From NCBI RefSeq assembly GCF_014652315.1, contig NZ_BMYO01000011.1, positions 62,001-126,000 on the forward strand: DNA of 64,000 nucleotides, in the 5' to 3' direction. This document shows positions 26,001 through 34,694 of the stretch, piece by piece. The DNA is from Jeongeupia chitinilytica (GTDB lineage Bacteria; Pseudomonadota; Gammaproteobacteria; Burkholderiales; Chitinibacteraceae). The translations under genes were made by a program, and so were the position numbers. How positions within the stretch are numbered: position 1 is the stretch's first letter; every line of letters starts with the position of its first letter. Below the pieces are notes generated by a model. The model did no database searches, was not told where the DNA came from, and worked only from the letters and a program-made list of their open reading frames with translations.

Positions 26001-26036
26001 AAAAACCGGACGCCGGGCACATGGCCCTGCGTCCGG
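26001..26036 (-). terminator. Terminator or attenuator between mreB and mreC
   Basis: On the minus strand CCGGACGC pairs with GCGTCCGG, with further pairing inside the loop, and the stem is followed immediately by five T's. It lies 13 nt after the mreB stop and 25 nt before the mreC start, so it probably ends a large share of mreB transcripts and lets some readthrough into mreCD-mrdA-rodA-rlpA. Confidence 0.75.
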
Positions 26037-26048
26037 CACGCCTTGTCC

Positions 26049-27092
26049 TCAGTCGCGGGTGAAGATCGCCGTGACCTTGTCGAGCTTGTCGAGCGCCTTG
26101 CCCGAACCGCGCACGACGCAGGTCAGCGGATCTTCGGCGACGATGACCGGCAGGCCGGTTTCTTCCATCAGCAGACGGTCGAGATCGCGCAGCAGCGCAC
26201 CGCCACCGGTCAGCACCATGCCCTTGTAGGCGATGTCGGCACCCAGTTCCGGCGGCGTCTGTTCCAGTGCCTGCTTCACGGCGGATACGATCTGGTTCAG
26301 CGGCTCGGTCAGCGCTTCGAGGATTTCGTTGCTCGAGATCGTGAACGAACGCGGGATGCCTTCGGCGAGGTTGCGGCCCTTCACTTCCATTTCGCGCACT
26401 TCGGCGCCCGGGAAGGCCGAGCCGATGCGCTTCTTGATTTCTTCGGCGGTGGTTTCGCCGATCAGCATGCCGTAGTTGCGGCGGATGTAGTTGATGATCG
26501 ACTCGTCGAACTTGTCGCCACCGACGCGCACGCTGCTGGCGTAAACGATGCCGCCGAGCGAGATCACGCCGACTTCGGTCGTGCCGCCGCCGATGTCGAC
26601 GACCATCGAACCCGTCGCTTCTTCGACCGGCAGGCCTGCGCCGATCGCCGCAGCCATCGGCTCTTCGATCAGTTCGACCTTGCGTGCACCGGCGCCCAGC
26701 GCCGATTCCTTGATCGCGCGACGTTCGACCTGGGTCGAACCGCAGGGGACGCAGATGACGATGCGCGGGGGGGAGCTGAACAGGCGGCTCGGGTTCACCT
26801 TTTTGATGAACTGCTTGAGCATCTGTTCGGTAATGGTGAAGTCGGCGATCACGCCGTCCTTCATCGGGCGGATCGCGGTGATGCTGCCCGGCGTGCGGCC
26901 GAGCATTTTCTTGGCTTCGGCGCCGACGGCCAGGATGGTTTTCTTACCCGACGGACCGCCTTCCTGCATGATCGCCACCACCGACGGCTCGTCGAGGACG
27001 ATGCCCTTGGCTTGCATGTAGATCAGGGTGTTGGCGGTGCCGAGGTCGATCGCGATGTCGTTGGCGAAGTAACCGGAGAGAAGACCGAACAT
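26049..27092 (-). CDS. mreB: Actin-like rod-shape protein MreB
   Basis: 347 residues, starting MFGLLSGYFANDIAIDLGTANTLIY. The actin-fold ATP motifs are clear: phosphate-1 DLGTANTLIY, phosphate-2 VVDIGGGTTEVGVISLGGI and the adenosine motif LTGGGALLRDLD. MreB forms membrane-bound filaments that steer cell-wall synthesis. It is the first gene of the cluster and is divergent from gatC across about 200 bp. Confidence 0.98.
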   Translation of the reverse strand: MFGLLSGYFANDIAIDLGTANTLIYMQAKGIVLDEPSVVAIMQEGGPSGKKTILAVGAEAKKMLGRTPGSITAIRPMKDGVIADFTITEQMLKQFIKKVNPSRLFSSPPRIVICVPCGSTQVERRAIKESALGAGARKVELIEEPMAAAIGAGLPVEEATGSMVVDIGGGTTEVGVISLGGIVYASSVRVGGDKFDESIINYIRRNYGMLIGETTAEEIKKRIGSAFPGAEVREMEVKGRNLAEGIPRSFTISSNEILEALTEPLNQIVSAVKQALEQTPPELGADIAYKGMVLTGGGALLRDLDRLLMEETGLPVIVAEDPLTCVVRGSGKALDKLDKVTAIFTRD

Positions 27093-27294
27093 TAGTTTAC
27101 TCGCAATGGTATTGGGGTCGTGTACAGGGCGCCGGCACGGGCCGTCGCCAGAGAATAGGTTTTAAAGCCAGAACGGGTTGCGGGCGATAAGTTCCGCCGG
27201 CGTCCATACCCGGGGCCCAGCTTGGGTGAAACAAACCCGGCATGATACCCTAAGGCGCTGATGATCATAAGGACTTAGCAGGGGGAAAATGCTC

Positions 27295-27582
27295 ATGTCT
27301 CTCTCCTTGGACGACGTACGGCGCATCGCCAAACTGGCCCGCATCGCCGTTACCGACACCGAGCTTGCTGCAACGCAACAACAGCTCAACAAAATCTTTA
27401 CGCTGATCGAAGAAATGCGCGCGGTCGACACCACCGGCATCGCGCCGATGGCCCACGCGCAGGACGTCCATCTGCGCCTGCGCGACGACGTCGCCACCGC
27501 GCCCGACCGTCGCGATGCCTTCCAGGCCATCGCCCCGGCGGTCGAGAACGGCCTCTACCTGGTTCCGAAGGTGATCGAATGA
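27295..27582 (+). CDS. gatC: Asp-tRNA(Asn)/Glu-tRNA(Gln) amidotransferase subunit C
   Basis: 95 residues from the ATG at 27295 (MSLSLDDVRRIAKLARIA). Another ATG at 27289 would add two residues; the AGGGGG ribosome site at 27280-27285 fits the second ATG better. GatC is the small linker subunit holding GatA and GatB together. Its stop overlaps the gmhA start (ATGA), which is unusual since gatC normally runs straight into gatA. Confidence 0.95.
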   Translation: MSLSLDDVRRIAKLARIAVTDTELAATQQQLNKIFTLIEEMRAVDTTGIAPMAHAQDVHLRLRDDVATAPDRRDAFQAIAPAVENGLYLVPKVIE

Positions 27583-28175
27583 GCATCAGCACCGTAGCGC
27601 AGCATCTGCGCGAAGCCCAGCAGGTTCTCGAGCGCGTGCTCGCCGACGACGCCTTCCTCGCCTCGGTCGATGCGGCCGCCCAGTTGCTGGTCGGCAGTTT
27701 CAAGGCCGGCGGCAAGGCGATCTCGTGCGGCAACGGCGGCTCGCACTGCGACGCGATGCACTTTGCCGAAGAACTCTCCGGCCGCTATCGCGACAACCGT
27801 CCGGCACTGGCCGCGATCGCCGTGTCGGACCCGTCGCACATCACCTGCGTCGGCAACGACTACGGTTTCAACGACATTTTCTCCCGTTTCGTCGAAGGCC
27901 TCGGCCGCGACGGCGACGTGCTGGTCGGCATCACCACCAGCGGCAATTCCGGCAACATCATCCGTGCAGTCGAGGCCGCGCGCGAACGCGGCATGAAGGT
28001 GCTGCTCTTGATGGGCAAGGACGGCGGCAAGCTCAAGGGCCAGGCCGACGTCGAAATCATCGTGCCGCACTTCGGCTACGCCGACCGCATCCAGGAAATC
28101 CACATCAAGGTCATCCACACGCTGATCGACCTCGTCGAACAGGGCATGGGCTACCGCCCGGCCGATCCAGCCTGA
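27579..28175 (+). CDS. gmhA: Sedoheptulose 7-phosphate isomerase GmhA
   Basis: 198 residues with a single SIS domain very close to the enterobacterial enzyme: KAGGKAISCGNGGSHCDAMHF, CVGNDYGFND, ITTSGNSGN and VPHFGYADRIQEIHIKVIH are all present, including the zinc-binding and catalytic Glu and His residues. It makes D-glycero-D-manno-heptose 7-phosphate, the first step to the heptose of the LPS core. It is translationally coupled to gatC and 7 nt ahead of gatA, so an LPS enzyme sits inside a tRNA-amidation operon. DiaA-type paralogues are similar but lack several of these motifs. Confidence 0.93.
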   Translation: MSISTVAQHLREAQQVLERVLADDAFLASVDAAAQLLVGSFKAGGKAISCGNGGSHCDAMHFAEELSGRYRDNRPALAAIAVSDPSHITCVGNDYGFNDIFSRFVEGLGRDGDVLVGITTSGNSGNIIRAVEAARERGMKVLLLMGKDGGKLKGQADVEIIVPHFGYADRIQEIHIKVIHTLIDLVEQGMGYRPADPA

Positions 28176-28182
28176 GCTACCC

Positions 28183-29631
28183 ATGATCGAAAAATCACTC
28201 AAACAACTGTCCGGCATGCTGGCGGCCAAGGACGTCTCGGCCGTCGAGCTGGCCACCGAGTACCTCGGCCGGATCAAGGCCAACGCCGCGCTGAACGCCT
28301 TCATCGCCACCGACGAAGCCAGGACGCTGGCGCAGGCGCAGGCCGCCGATGCCGCGCGTGCGGCCGGCAATGCCGGTGCACTGACCGGTATCCCGGTCGC
28401 ACACAAGGACATCTTCTGCCAGCAGGGCTGGGTGGCTTCGTGCGGCTCGAAAATGCTGAAAAACTTCGTCGCACCCTACAACGCCCACGTGATCGAACAG
28501 TGCGATGCCGCCGGCCTCGTCACGCTCGGCCGCACGAACATGGACGAGTTCGCGATGGGCTCGTCGAACGAGAACAGCGCATTCGGTGCGGTGCTGAATC
28601 CGTGGGACCGCAAGGCGGTCCCGGGTGGCAGCTCGGGCGGCTCGGCCGCGGCCGTTGCGGCACGCCTCGCACCGATCGCGACGGGCACCGATACCGGGGG
28701 CTCGATCCGTCAACCGGCGAGTTTTTGCGGCGTCACCGGCATCAAGCCGACCTACGGCATCGTCAGCCGTTTCGGCATGATCGCCTACGCCAGCTCGCTT
28801 GATCAGGGCGGTCCGTTCGGCAAGAGCGCCGAAGACTGCGCGCTGCTGCTGAACGTGATGGCCGGCTTTGACGAGCGCGACGCAACCAGCCTGCAGCACG
28901 ACAAGGAAGACTACGCCCGCGATCTGGACGCACCGCTGGCCGGGCTGCGTATCGGCCTGCCGCGCGAATACTTCGCCGAAGGTCTTGCCGCCGACGTTGC
29001 CAAGGCCATCGACGCCGCCATCGCCGAGTACAAGAAGCTTGGTGCAACCGTCGTCGACATCAGCCTGCCGAACACCAGGCTGGCGATTCCGTCGTACTAT
29101 GTGATCGCGCCGGCCGAAGCGTCGAGCAACCTGTCGCGCTTCGACGGTGTCCGCTACGGCCATCGCGCTGCCGACTACGACGGCCTGACCGAAATGTACG
29201 AGAAGAGCCGTGCCGAAGGCTTCGGCTGGGAAGTGAAGCGCCGCATCCTGACCGGCACCTATGTGCTGAGCCACGGCTACTACGACGCCTACTATCTGCA
29301 GGCACAGAAGATCCGCCGCATCATCGCCGACGACTTCCAGAAGGCGTTCGCCGACTGCGACCTGATCATGGGTCCGGTGGCACCGGGTACCGCGTGGAAC
29401 CTCGGCGACAAGAACGCCGATCCGGTGGCAATGTACCTCGAGGACATCTACACCCTCGGCGTCAACCTCGCCGGCCTGCCGGGCATGAGCGTACCGGCCG
29501 GCTTCGACGCGGCCGGACGGCCGATCGGACTGCAGATCATCGGCAACTACTTTGCCGAAGCGAAGATGCTGAACACCGCACACCGCTTCCAGCAAGCCAC
29601 CGACTGGCACCAGAAGGCACCGGCGCTGTAA
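28183..29631 (+). CDS. gatA: Asp-tRNA(Asn)/Glu-tRNA(Gln) amidotransferase subunit A
   Basis: 482 residues of the amidase-signature family. The catalytic Lys is in PVAHKDIF, and the Ser-cisSer pair is in PGGSSGGSAAAVAARL with DTGGSIRQPASFCG after it. GatA releases ammonia from glutamine for transfer to mischarged Asp-tRNA(Asn) or Glu-tRNA(Gln). The stop and the next start share TAATG. The order gatC-gmhA-gatA-GNAT-gatB is a split version of the usual gatCAB. Confidence 0.97.
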   Translation: MIEKSLKQLSGMLAAKDVSAVELATEYLGRIKANAALNAFIATDEARTLAQAQAADAARAAGNAGALTGIPVAHKDIFCQQGWVASCGSKMLKNFVAPYNAHVIEQCDAAGLVTLGRTNMDEFAMGSSNENSAFGAVLNPWDRKAVPGGSSGGSAAAVAARLAPIATGTDTGGSIRQPASFCGVTGIKPTYGIVSRFGMIAYASSLDQGGPFGKSAEDCALLLNVMAGFDERDATSLQHDKEDYARDLDAPLAGLRIGLPREYFAEGLAADVAKAIDAAIAEYKKLGATVVDISLPNTRLAIPSYYVIAPAEASSNLSRFDGVRYGHRAADYDGLTEMYEKSRAEGFGWEVKRRILTGTYVLSHGYYDAYYLQAQKIRRIIADDFQKAFADCDLIMGPVAPGTAWNLGDKNADPVAMYLEDIYTLGVNLAGLPGMSVPAGFDAAGRPIGLQIIGNYFAEAKMLNTAHRFQQATDWHQKAPAL

Positions 29632-30374
29632 TGACACCGGACCGCATCACCGAGATCGAGGCGCTGACGACCAGCGCCTGGCCGGCCCGGGCAACCGAGC
29701 TGGTCGACGGCTGGGTGCTGCGGTTCGCCAACGGCTACACCAAACGCGCCAACTCGGTGACGCCGCTGTACCGGGGTGTGCAGGCGGATGCGGACAAGCT
29801 TGGCTATGTCGAGCAACGTTACAACGCGCTCGGCCAGCCGGCCATCTTCAAGCTGACCGCCGCGGCCGGCCAACTCGACACGATGCTGGGCGCACGCGGC
29901 TACGCACAGATCGACGTGTCCAGCGTACAGACGCGGATGCTCGATGACATCCCGACCGTCAGCGATCCGGCCGTGACGCTGTACGACCACGTCGACGGCG
30001 TCTGGTTCAACGCGTTCGCAACCATGAACGGAGTCGGCACCACACAGCGCCCGACCGCGCTGGCGCTGCTGAAAAGCTACGTCTGCCCGGTTGCGTTCGC
30101 GGCACTGGCCGAACAGGGGCGTCTGGTCGCCTGTGGTTTTGCCGTGCGCCAGCAGGACAGCGTCGTGCTGTACGACATCGTTACCGACCCGGCGCAGCGC
30201 CGTCGCGGCCACGGCCGCCGGCTGGTTGCCGCGCTGCTGGCCTGGGGCCGGCGCACCGGTGCGAAGCGCTGCGTACTGCAGGTCGTCGCCGCCAACACGG
30301 CGGCACTGGCACTGTACGCCAGCCTGGGCTTTGCTGAACAGTATTCCTATTGGTATCGCCGTCAGCCCCGCTGA
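29631..30374 (+). CDS. GNAT-family N-acetyltransferase between gatA and gatB
   Basis: 247 residues. The C-terminal half is a GNAT domain with the acetyl-CoA loop DPAQRRRGHGRRLVAALLAWG and the following NTAALALYASLGF. The N-terminal half is a weaker second GNAT-like unit (WPARATELVDGWVLRFANGYTKRANSV), a layout found in a subgroup of bacterial acetyltransferases annotated only as GNAT. The substrate is unknown. The start is fixed by the TAATG overlap with gatA; the frame is open further upstream inside gatA. gatB follows after 22 nt. Confidence 0.85.
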   Translation: MTPDRITEIEALTTSAWPARATELVDGWVLRFANGYTKRANSVTPLYRGVQADADKLGYVEQRYNALGQPAIFKLTAAAGQLDTMLGARGYAQIDVSSVQTRMLDDIPTVSDPAVTLYDHVDGVWFNAFATMNGVGTTQRPTALALLKSYVCPVAFAALAEQGRLVACGFAVRQQDSVVLYDIVTDPAQRRRGHGRRLVAALLAWGRRTGAKRCVLQVVAANTAALALYASLGFAEQYSYWYRRQPR

Positions 30375-30396
30375 CGGCCACACAGAGAGACACACC

Positions 30397-31836
30397 ATGA
30401 AATGGGAAGTCGTCATCGGGCTGGAGGTGCATACCCAGCTCACCACGCAATCGAAGATTTTCTCGCCGGCGAGCACGGCGTTCGGCGCGGCGCCGAACAC
30501 CCAGACTGCTGTCGTCGACATCGCCCTGCCCGGCGCGCTGCCGGTGATGAACAGGGCCGCCGTTGAAAAGGCGATCCAGTTCGGTCTGGCGATCGGCGCC
30601 AAGGTCAACCAGCGCTCGGTGTTCGCCCGCAAGAACTACTTCTACCCCGACCTGCCGAAGGGCTACCAGATCAGCCAGTTCGAGCTGCCGGTGGTCGAGG
30701 GCGGCGCGATCACCATCAATGTCGACGGCGTCGACAAGACGATCAACCTGACCCGCGCGCACCTGGAAGAAGACGCCGGCAAGTCGGTGCACGAAGACTT
30801 CCACGGCCTGTCCGGCATCGACCTGAACCGCGCCGGCACGCCGCTGCTCGAAATCGTGTCCGAGCCGGAAATGCGCTCGGCCGCCGAAGCCGTCGCCTAC
30901 GCCAAGGCGCTGTATTCGCTGGTGACGTGGATCGGCATCTGCGACGGCAACATGCAGGAAGGCTCGTTCCGTTGCGACGTGAACGTATCGGTGCGCCCGG
31001 AAGGCCAGAAGGAGTTCGGTACGCGCCGCGAGGTCAAGAACCTCAACAGCTTCAAGTTCATCGAACAGGCGGTCAAGGCCGAAGTCCAGTACCAGATCGA
31101 GCTGATCGAGGACGGCGGCAAGGTCCAGCAGGCGACAGTGCTGTTCAACCCGGACACCGGCGAAACCCGCGCAATGCGCAGCAAGGAAGACGCGCACGAC
31201 TACCGCTACTTCCCGGATCCCGACCTGCCTCCGCTGGTGATCAGCGACGAATGGGTAGAGCGCGTACGCAGCGAACTGCCGGAACTGCCGGCGGCGATGC
31301 AGGCTCGCTTCGTCGAACAGTACGGCATCCCGGCCTACGACGCGGCCACGCTGACCGCAAGCAAGGCACTGGCCGGCTATTACGAAGCCACCGTTGCCGC
31401 CGGCGCCGATGCCAAGCTCGCCAGCAACTGGATCATGGGCGACGTCTCCGCCACGCTGAACCGCGAGGAAAAGGACATCGTCGATACACCGGTCTCGGCC
31501 GAAGCACTCGCCGGACTGATCCGCCGTGTCTCGGACAACACGATCAACAACAAGACCGCCAAGGACGTGCTGCGCAAGATGTGGGACGAGGGCGTGACTG
31601 ATCCCAATGGGGCCGACGCCATCATCGAGCGTGACGGCCTGAAGCAGGAAACCGACACCGGTGCACTCGAAGCCATCGTCGACGAAGTGATCGCCAACAA
31701 CGCCAAGTCGGTCGAAGAGTACCGTGCCGGCAAGGAAAAGGCGCTGAACGCACTGGTCGGCCAGTGCATGAAGGCCAGCAAGGGCAAGGGCAATCCGGGC
31801 GTGTTGACCGAACTGCTGAAGCAGAAGCTCGCGTAA
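30397..31836 (+). CDS. gatB: Asp-tRNA(Asn)/Glu-tRNA(Gln) amidotransferase subunit B
   Basis: 479 residues starting MKWEVVIGLEVHTQL, the canonical GatB N-terminus. Motifs include ALPGALPVMN, RKNYFYPDLPKGYQISQ, EEDAGKS and FRCDVNVSVRP, and the C-terminal YqeY-like tail binds tRNA. GatB is the kinase/transamidase subunit that activates the mischarged tRNA. It ends the operon, directly before a strong bidirectional terminator. Confidence 0.98.
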   Translation: MKWEVVIGLEVHTQLTTQSKIFSPASTAFGAAPNTQTAVVDIALPGALPVMNRAAVEKAIQFGLAIGAKVNQRSVFARKNYFYPDLPKGYQISQFELPVVEGGAITINVDGVDKTINLTRAHLEEDAGKSVHEDFHGLSGIDLNRAGTPLLEIVSEPEMRSAAEAVAYAKALYSLVTWIGICDGNMQEGSFRCDVNVSVRPEGQKEFGTRREVKNLNSFKFIEQAVKAEVQYQIELIEDGGKVQQATVLFNPDTGETRAMRSKEDAHDYRYFPDPDLPPLVISDEWVERVRSELPELPAAMQARFVEQYGIPAYDAATLTASKALAGYYEATVAAGADAKLASNWIMGDVSATLNREEKDIVDTPVSAEALAGLIRRVSDNTINNKTAKDVLRKMWDEGVTDPNGADAIIERDGLKQETDTGALEAIVDEVIANNAKSVEEYRAGKEKALNALVGQCMKASKGKGNPGVLTELLKQKLA

Positions 31837-31855
31837 TCACTTGCGGTGATCTGCC

Positions 31856-31889
31856 AATAAAAAAGCGGCCTGCGGGCCGCTTTTTTATT
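31856..31889. terminator. Bidirectional rho-independent terminator
   Basis: A perfect 15-bp stem (AATAAAAAAGCGGCC with its complement) and a 4-nt loop, with A- and T-runs on both sides. It separates the rightward gatB from the leftward acyl-CoA-binding gene and can serve both. Confidence 0.92.
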
Positions 31890-31900
31890 GTGCGCAACGA

Positions 31901-32167
31901 TCAGGAATCGTTGCGCTTGAGTTCTTCGACGAGGTCGATGTACTGCTGCTTCGCGTCGTCGTTGCTCACGCCCTTGAGCTTGGCCCAGGCGTCGTACTTG
32001 GCCTGTGCGACGAAGTTGAGTGCGCCCGGGCGATCACCGCTGACGTCGCCTTCGCTCGCCTGCTTGAACAGCGCGTAGAGCTTGAGTTTGGTCTGCACAT
32101 CCGGTGCGTCGTTGAGCTTCACCACTTCATCCTGAGCGGTCTGGAACAGGCTGGCCAGATCGGACAT
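31901..32167 (-). CDS. Acyl-CoA-binding protein
   Basis: 88 residues from the ATG at 32167, which follows a strong GGAGAGAT ribosome site; the open frame extends upstream without support. The four-helix acyl-CoA-binding fold is evident: DLASLFQTAQDEVVKL, LKLYALFKQASEGDV, GALNFVAQAKYDAWAKLKGVS, then DAKQQYIDLVEEL, with the Tyr and Lys residues that contact the CoA. It is a single-gene unit between two terminators. Such proteins are mainly eukaryotic but occur in a number of proteobacteria, where they may buffer acyl-CoA. Confidence 0.93.
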   Translation of the reverse strand: MSDLASLFQTAQDEVVKLNDAPDVQTKLKLYALFKQASEGDVSGDRPGALNFVAQAKYDAWAKLKGVSNDDAKQQYIDLVEELKRNDS

Positions 32168-32254
32168 GTAATCTCTCCTCTCAAATTTCAAACACACGTT
32201 TGAAAAACAGTTCCGAGTATAGCGGGGCCGTTGCACGCCGCCAAGCGCCGACGC

Positions 32255-32281
32255 AAAAACGCCCGTCACCGGGACGGGCGT
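32255..32281 (-). terminator. Rho-independent terminator after the pyrB-pyrC' pair
   Basis: On the minus strand ACGCCCGTC pairs with GACGGGCGT across a 5-nt loop and is followed by a run of T's. It lies 20 nt past the stop of the dihydroorotase-like gene. Confidence 0.85.
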
Positions 32282-32300
32282 CGGTCGGTCCGCGTGTCGC

Positions 32301-33584
32301 TCAGAGCGCGAACACGCACTTGCCCTTGACGAAGGTATAGCGCGCACGGCCCTTCACTTCCATGCCGGCAAACGGCGTGTTTTTGCCCTGGCTGCGCAGC
32401 GCTTCACGCGTCACCGTCCAGGCCTCGTTCGGATCGAACACGACCAGGTCGGCGCGGCTGCCGACCTGCAGGTCGGCGCTGAAGCCGATCTTGGCCGCCG
32501 GTACGCTGGAGATCTTCGCCAGCGCGGCCGGCAGCGCGATGCGGTTGCGTTCCGCCCACGCCAGCGTCAGTGGCAGCAGCAGCTCCAGACCGGTGGCGCC
32601 GCGTTCGGCTTCGGCAAACGGCAGCAGCTTGCCGTCGTCGTCGACCGGGCTGTGGTCCGAGCAGATGGCATCGATCGTGCCGTCGTTCAGGCCGGCAACG
32701 ATCGCATCGCGGTCACGCAGGCTGCGCAGCGGCGGATCGAAACGGTACTGGCTGTCGAAGTAGCCGATGTCGACGTCGGCCAGATGGATGTGGTTGATCG
32801 CCACGTCGCACGACAGCGGCAGGCCTTCGCGCTTGGCCTCGCGGACCAGCTCGATGCCGGCGCCGCTCGACAGCCGGGCAATGTGCACCTTGCAGCCGGT
32901 GGCGCGCATCAGCTGGACGATCTGCGCAATGGCGATCGTCTCGGCGATCACCGGGATGCCGGTCAGCCCGAGGCGCGACGCGTAGTCGCCGTCATGGGCG
33001 ACGCCGTCGTTGACGAGGCTGGCTTCCTCGGGACGCAGCCGCAGCTCGAAGCCGAACGTTGCCGCGTACTGCATCGCGCGGTACAGCACCTGCAGGTCGG
33101 CGATCGGCACGTCGCCTTGCGAAAACGCCACGCAGCCGGCCTCGCGCAGCAGCGCCATTTCGGTGATTTCCCGGCCCTTCAGGCCGACAGTCAGCGCGCC
33201 GACCGGATACAGCCGCGCCAGATCGTGCTTGCGCGCACGCTGGCGCAGATTCATCACCAGACCCGGTTCGTCCAGTGGCGGATCGGTATCGGGCGGGCAG
33301 ACGATGCTGGTCACGCCGCCGGCGACCGACGCGGCCATTTCGCTCTGCAGCGTCGCCTTGTACTCGTTGCCCGGCTCGCGCAGCCGCGCGCACAGGTCGA
33401 CCAGACCCGGGGCGACGACGAGGCCGCTGGCGTCGATGTCCAGTTCGGCCACGAAGCCGGCCGGTGCGCTGCCGATGCCGACGATCTTGCCGCCGGCCAG
33501 GTACAGGTCGCCCTGCGTGTCGGTACCCTGCGTGGGGTCGATCAGGCGACCATTGCGGATGACGGTGTTCTTGGTCTCGATCAT
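32301..33584 (-). CDS. pyrX: Dihydroorotase-like protein, probably non-catalytic (PyrC'/PyrX type)
   Basis: 427 residues of the type-I dihydroorotase fold. The metal-binding DxHxH near residue 60 reads DLCARLREPG, so both His ligands are missing, while the late SDHSP loop is kept. This is the pattern of the pseudo-dihydroorotase that forms the dodecameric complex with aspartate transcarbamoylase in Pseudomonas, where it is structural and a separate pyrC supplies the activity. Its start overlaps the pyrB stop by 4 nt, as in those organisms. A true pyrC should exist elsewhere in the genome. Confidence 0.9.
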   Translation of the reverse strand: MIETKNTVIRNGRLIDPTQGTDTQGDLYLAGGKIVGIGSAPAGFVAELDIDASGLVVAPGLVDLCARLREPGNEYKATLQSEMAASVAGGVTSIVCPPDTDPPLDEPGLVMNLRQRARKHDLARLYPVGALTVGLKGREITEMALLREAGCVAFSQGDVPIADLQVLYRAMQYAATFGFELRLRPEEASLVNDGVAHDGDYASRLGLTGIPVIAETIAIAQIVQLMRATGCKVHIARLSSGAGIELVREAKREGLPLSCDVAINHIHLADVDIGYFDSQYRFDPPLRSLRDRDAIVAGLNDGTIDAICSDHSPVDDDGKLLPFAEAERGATGLELLLPLTLAWAERNRIALPAALAKISSVPAAKIGFSADLQVGSRADLVVFDPNEAWTVTREALRSQGKNTPFAGMEVKGRARYTFVKGKCVFAL

Positions 33585-34552
33585 GCTTGCGCCCCCCGGC
33601 CGCGCTGGTTTTCGGAAACGATGGCCATCACTGCCGTACGCACGGCAATGCCGAAGGTCACCTGCGGCAGGATCACCGCCTGCGCACCGTCGGCAACGGC
33701 CGAGTCGATTTCGACCCCGCGGTTCATCGGCCCGGGATGCATCACGATCGCATCGGGCTTGGCCAGCGCCAGCTTCTCCGGCGTCAGGCCGTAGTACTTG
33801 AAGAATTCATGCGTGCTCGGCAGGAAAGCGCCGCTCATCCGCTCGTTCTGCAGCCGTAGCATGATCACGACGTCGACGTCCTTCAGGCCTTCGGCCATGT
33901 CGTGGTAGACGTGGGCGCCGAGGCTCTCCATCCCGGTCGGGATCAGCGTCTTCGGGCCGATCACGCGCACTTCCGGGCAGCCCAGCGTCGTCAGCGCGTG
34001 GATGTCCGAACGGGCAACGCGCGAGTGCAGGATGTCGCCGACGATGGCGACGCGCAGCTTGGTGAAATCGCCCTTGAAGTGGCGGATTGTGTACATGTCC
34101 AGCAGCGCCTGCGTCGGATGCGCGTGGCGGCCGTCGCCGGCATTGACGACGGCGATGCCCGGCTGCACGTGCTGGGCGATCAGGTGTGCGGCGCCCGATT
34201 GCGCATGGCGCACGACGAAGAGGTCGGCGCCCATTGCTTCGAGGTTGTGGATGGTGTCGAGCAGGGTTTCGCCCTTGACGGTGCTCGAGGCCTGGATGTT
34301 CAGGCTGGTGACGTCGGCCGAGAGCCGCTTGGCGGCGATCTCGAACGTCGTCCGCGTGCGGGTGCTGTTCTCGAAGAACAGGTTGAACACCGAGCGGCCG
34401 GCCAGCGTGGCGAACTTCTTGTTGCCGGCCTCGCCGGCGGCGACATATTCGGCGGCGCGGTCGAGGATCTGGGTGAGGATGCGCTTGGGCAGCCCCTCGG
34501 TCGTCAGCAGGTGGATGAGCTCCCCCTGCGCATTCAGTTGCGGGTTGTACAT
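33581..34552 (-). CDS. pyrB: Aspartate carbamoyltransferase catalytic subunit
   Basis: 323 residues from the ATG at 34552, preceded by GGGAG; the frame is open upstream but the added sequence is not conserved. The carbamoyl-phosphate motif FFENSTRTRTTFE, the VVRHAQSGAAHL region, NAGDGRHAHPTQALLD and the MHPGPMNRGVE motif are all present. It catalyses the first committed step of pyrimidine synthesis. It has an N-terminal extension typical of class A enzymes that associate with the dihydroorotase-like partner encoded next. No pyrR gene is found nearby. Confidence 0.97.
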   Translation of the reverse strand: MYNPQLNAQGELIHLLTTEGLPKRILTQILDRAAEYVAAGEAGNKKFATLAGRSVFNLFFENSTRTRTTFEIAAKRLSADVTSLNIQASSTVKGETLLDTIHNLEAMGADLFVVRHAQSGAAHLIAQHVQPGIAVVNAGDGRHAHPTQALLDMYTIRHFKGDFTKLRVAIVGDILHSRVARSDIHALTTLGCPEVRVIGPKTLIPTGMESLGAHVYHDMAEGLKDVDVVIMLRLQNERMSGAFLPSTHEFFKYYGLTPEKLALAKPDAIVMHPGPMNRGVEIDSAVADGAQAVILPQVTFGIAVRTAVMAIVSENQRGRGAQA

Positions 34553-34629
34553 GATGCTCCCTGGAAGATGGATGCGATAAAGCCACGCCGCTGCGGCGGC
34601 CGGACGGCGCGCTGCGGGAGGAATGCGGG

Positions 34630-34653
34630 AAAAATCCGGGCCGGCTGGCCCGG
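34630..34653 (-). terminator. Terminator or attenuator upstream of pyrB
   Basis: On the minus strand CCGGGCC pairs with GGCCCGG across a 4-nt loop and is followed by A and five T's. It is 41 nt past the ruvX stop and about 78 nt before pyrB, within the 142-bp gap. It may end the yqgE-ruvX transcript or attenuate pyrB expression; pyrimidine operons in other proteobacteria are controlled this way. Confidence 0.7.
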
Positions 34654-34694
34654 CGGGACAGGAAATCGGGCGAAGGTGCCGTGCGGGCGCACCG

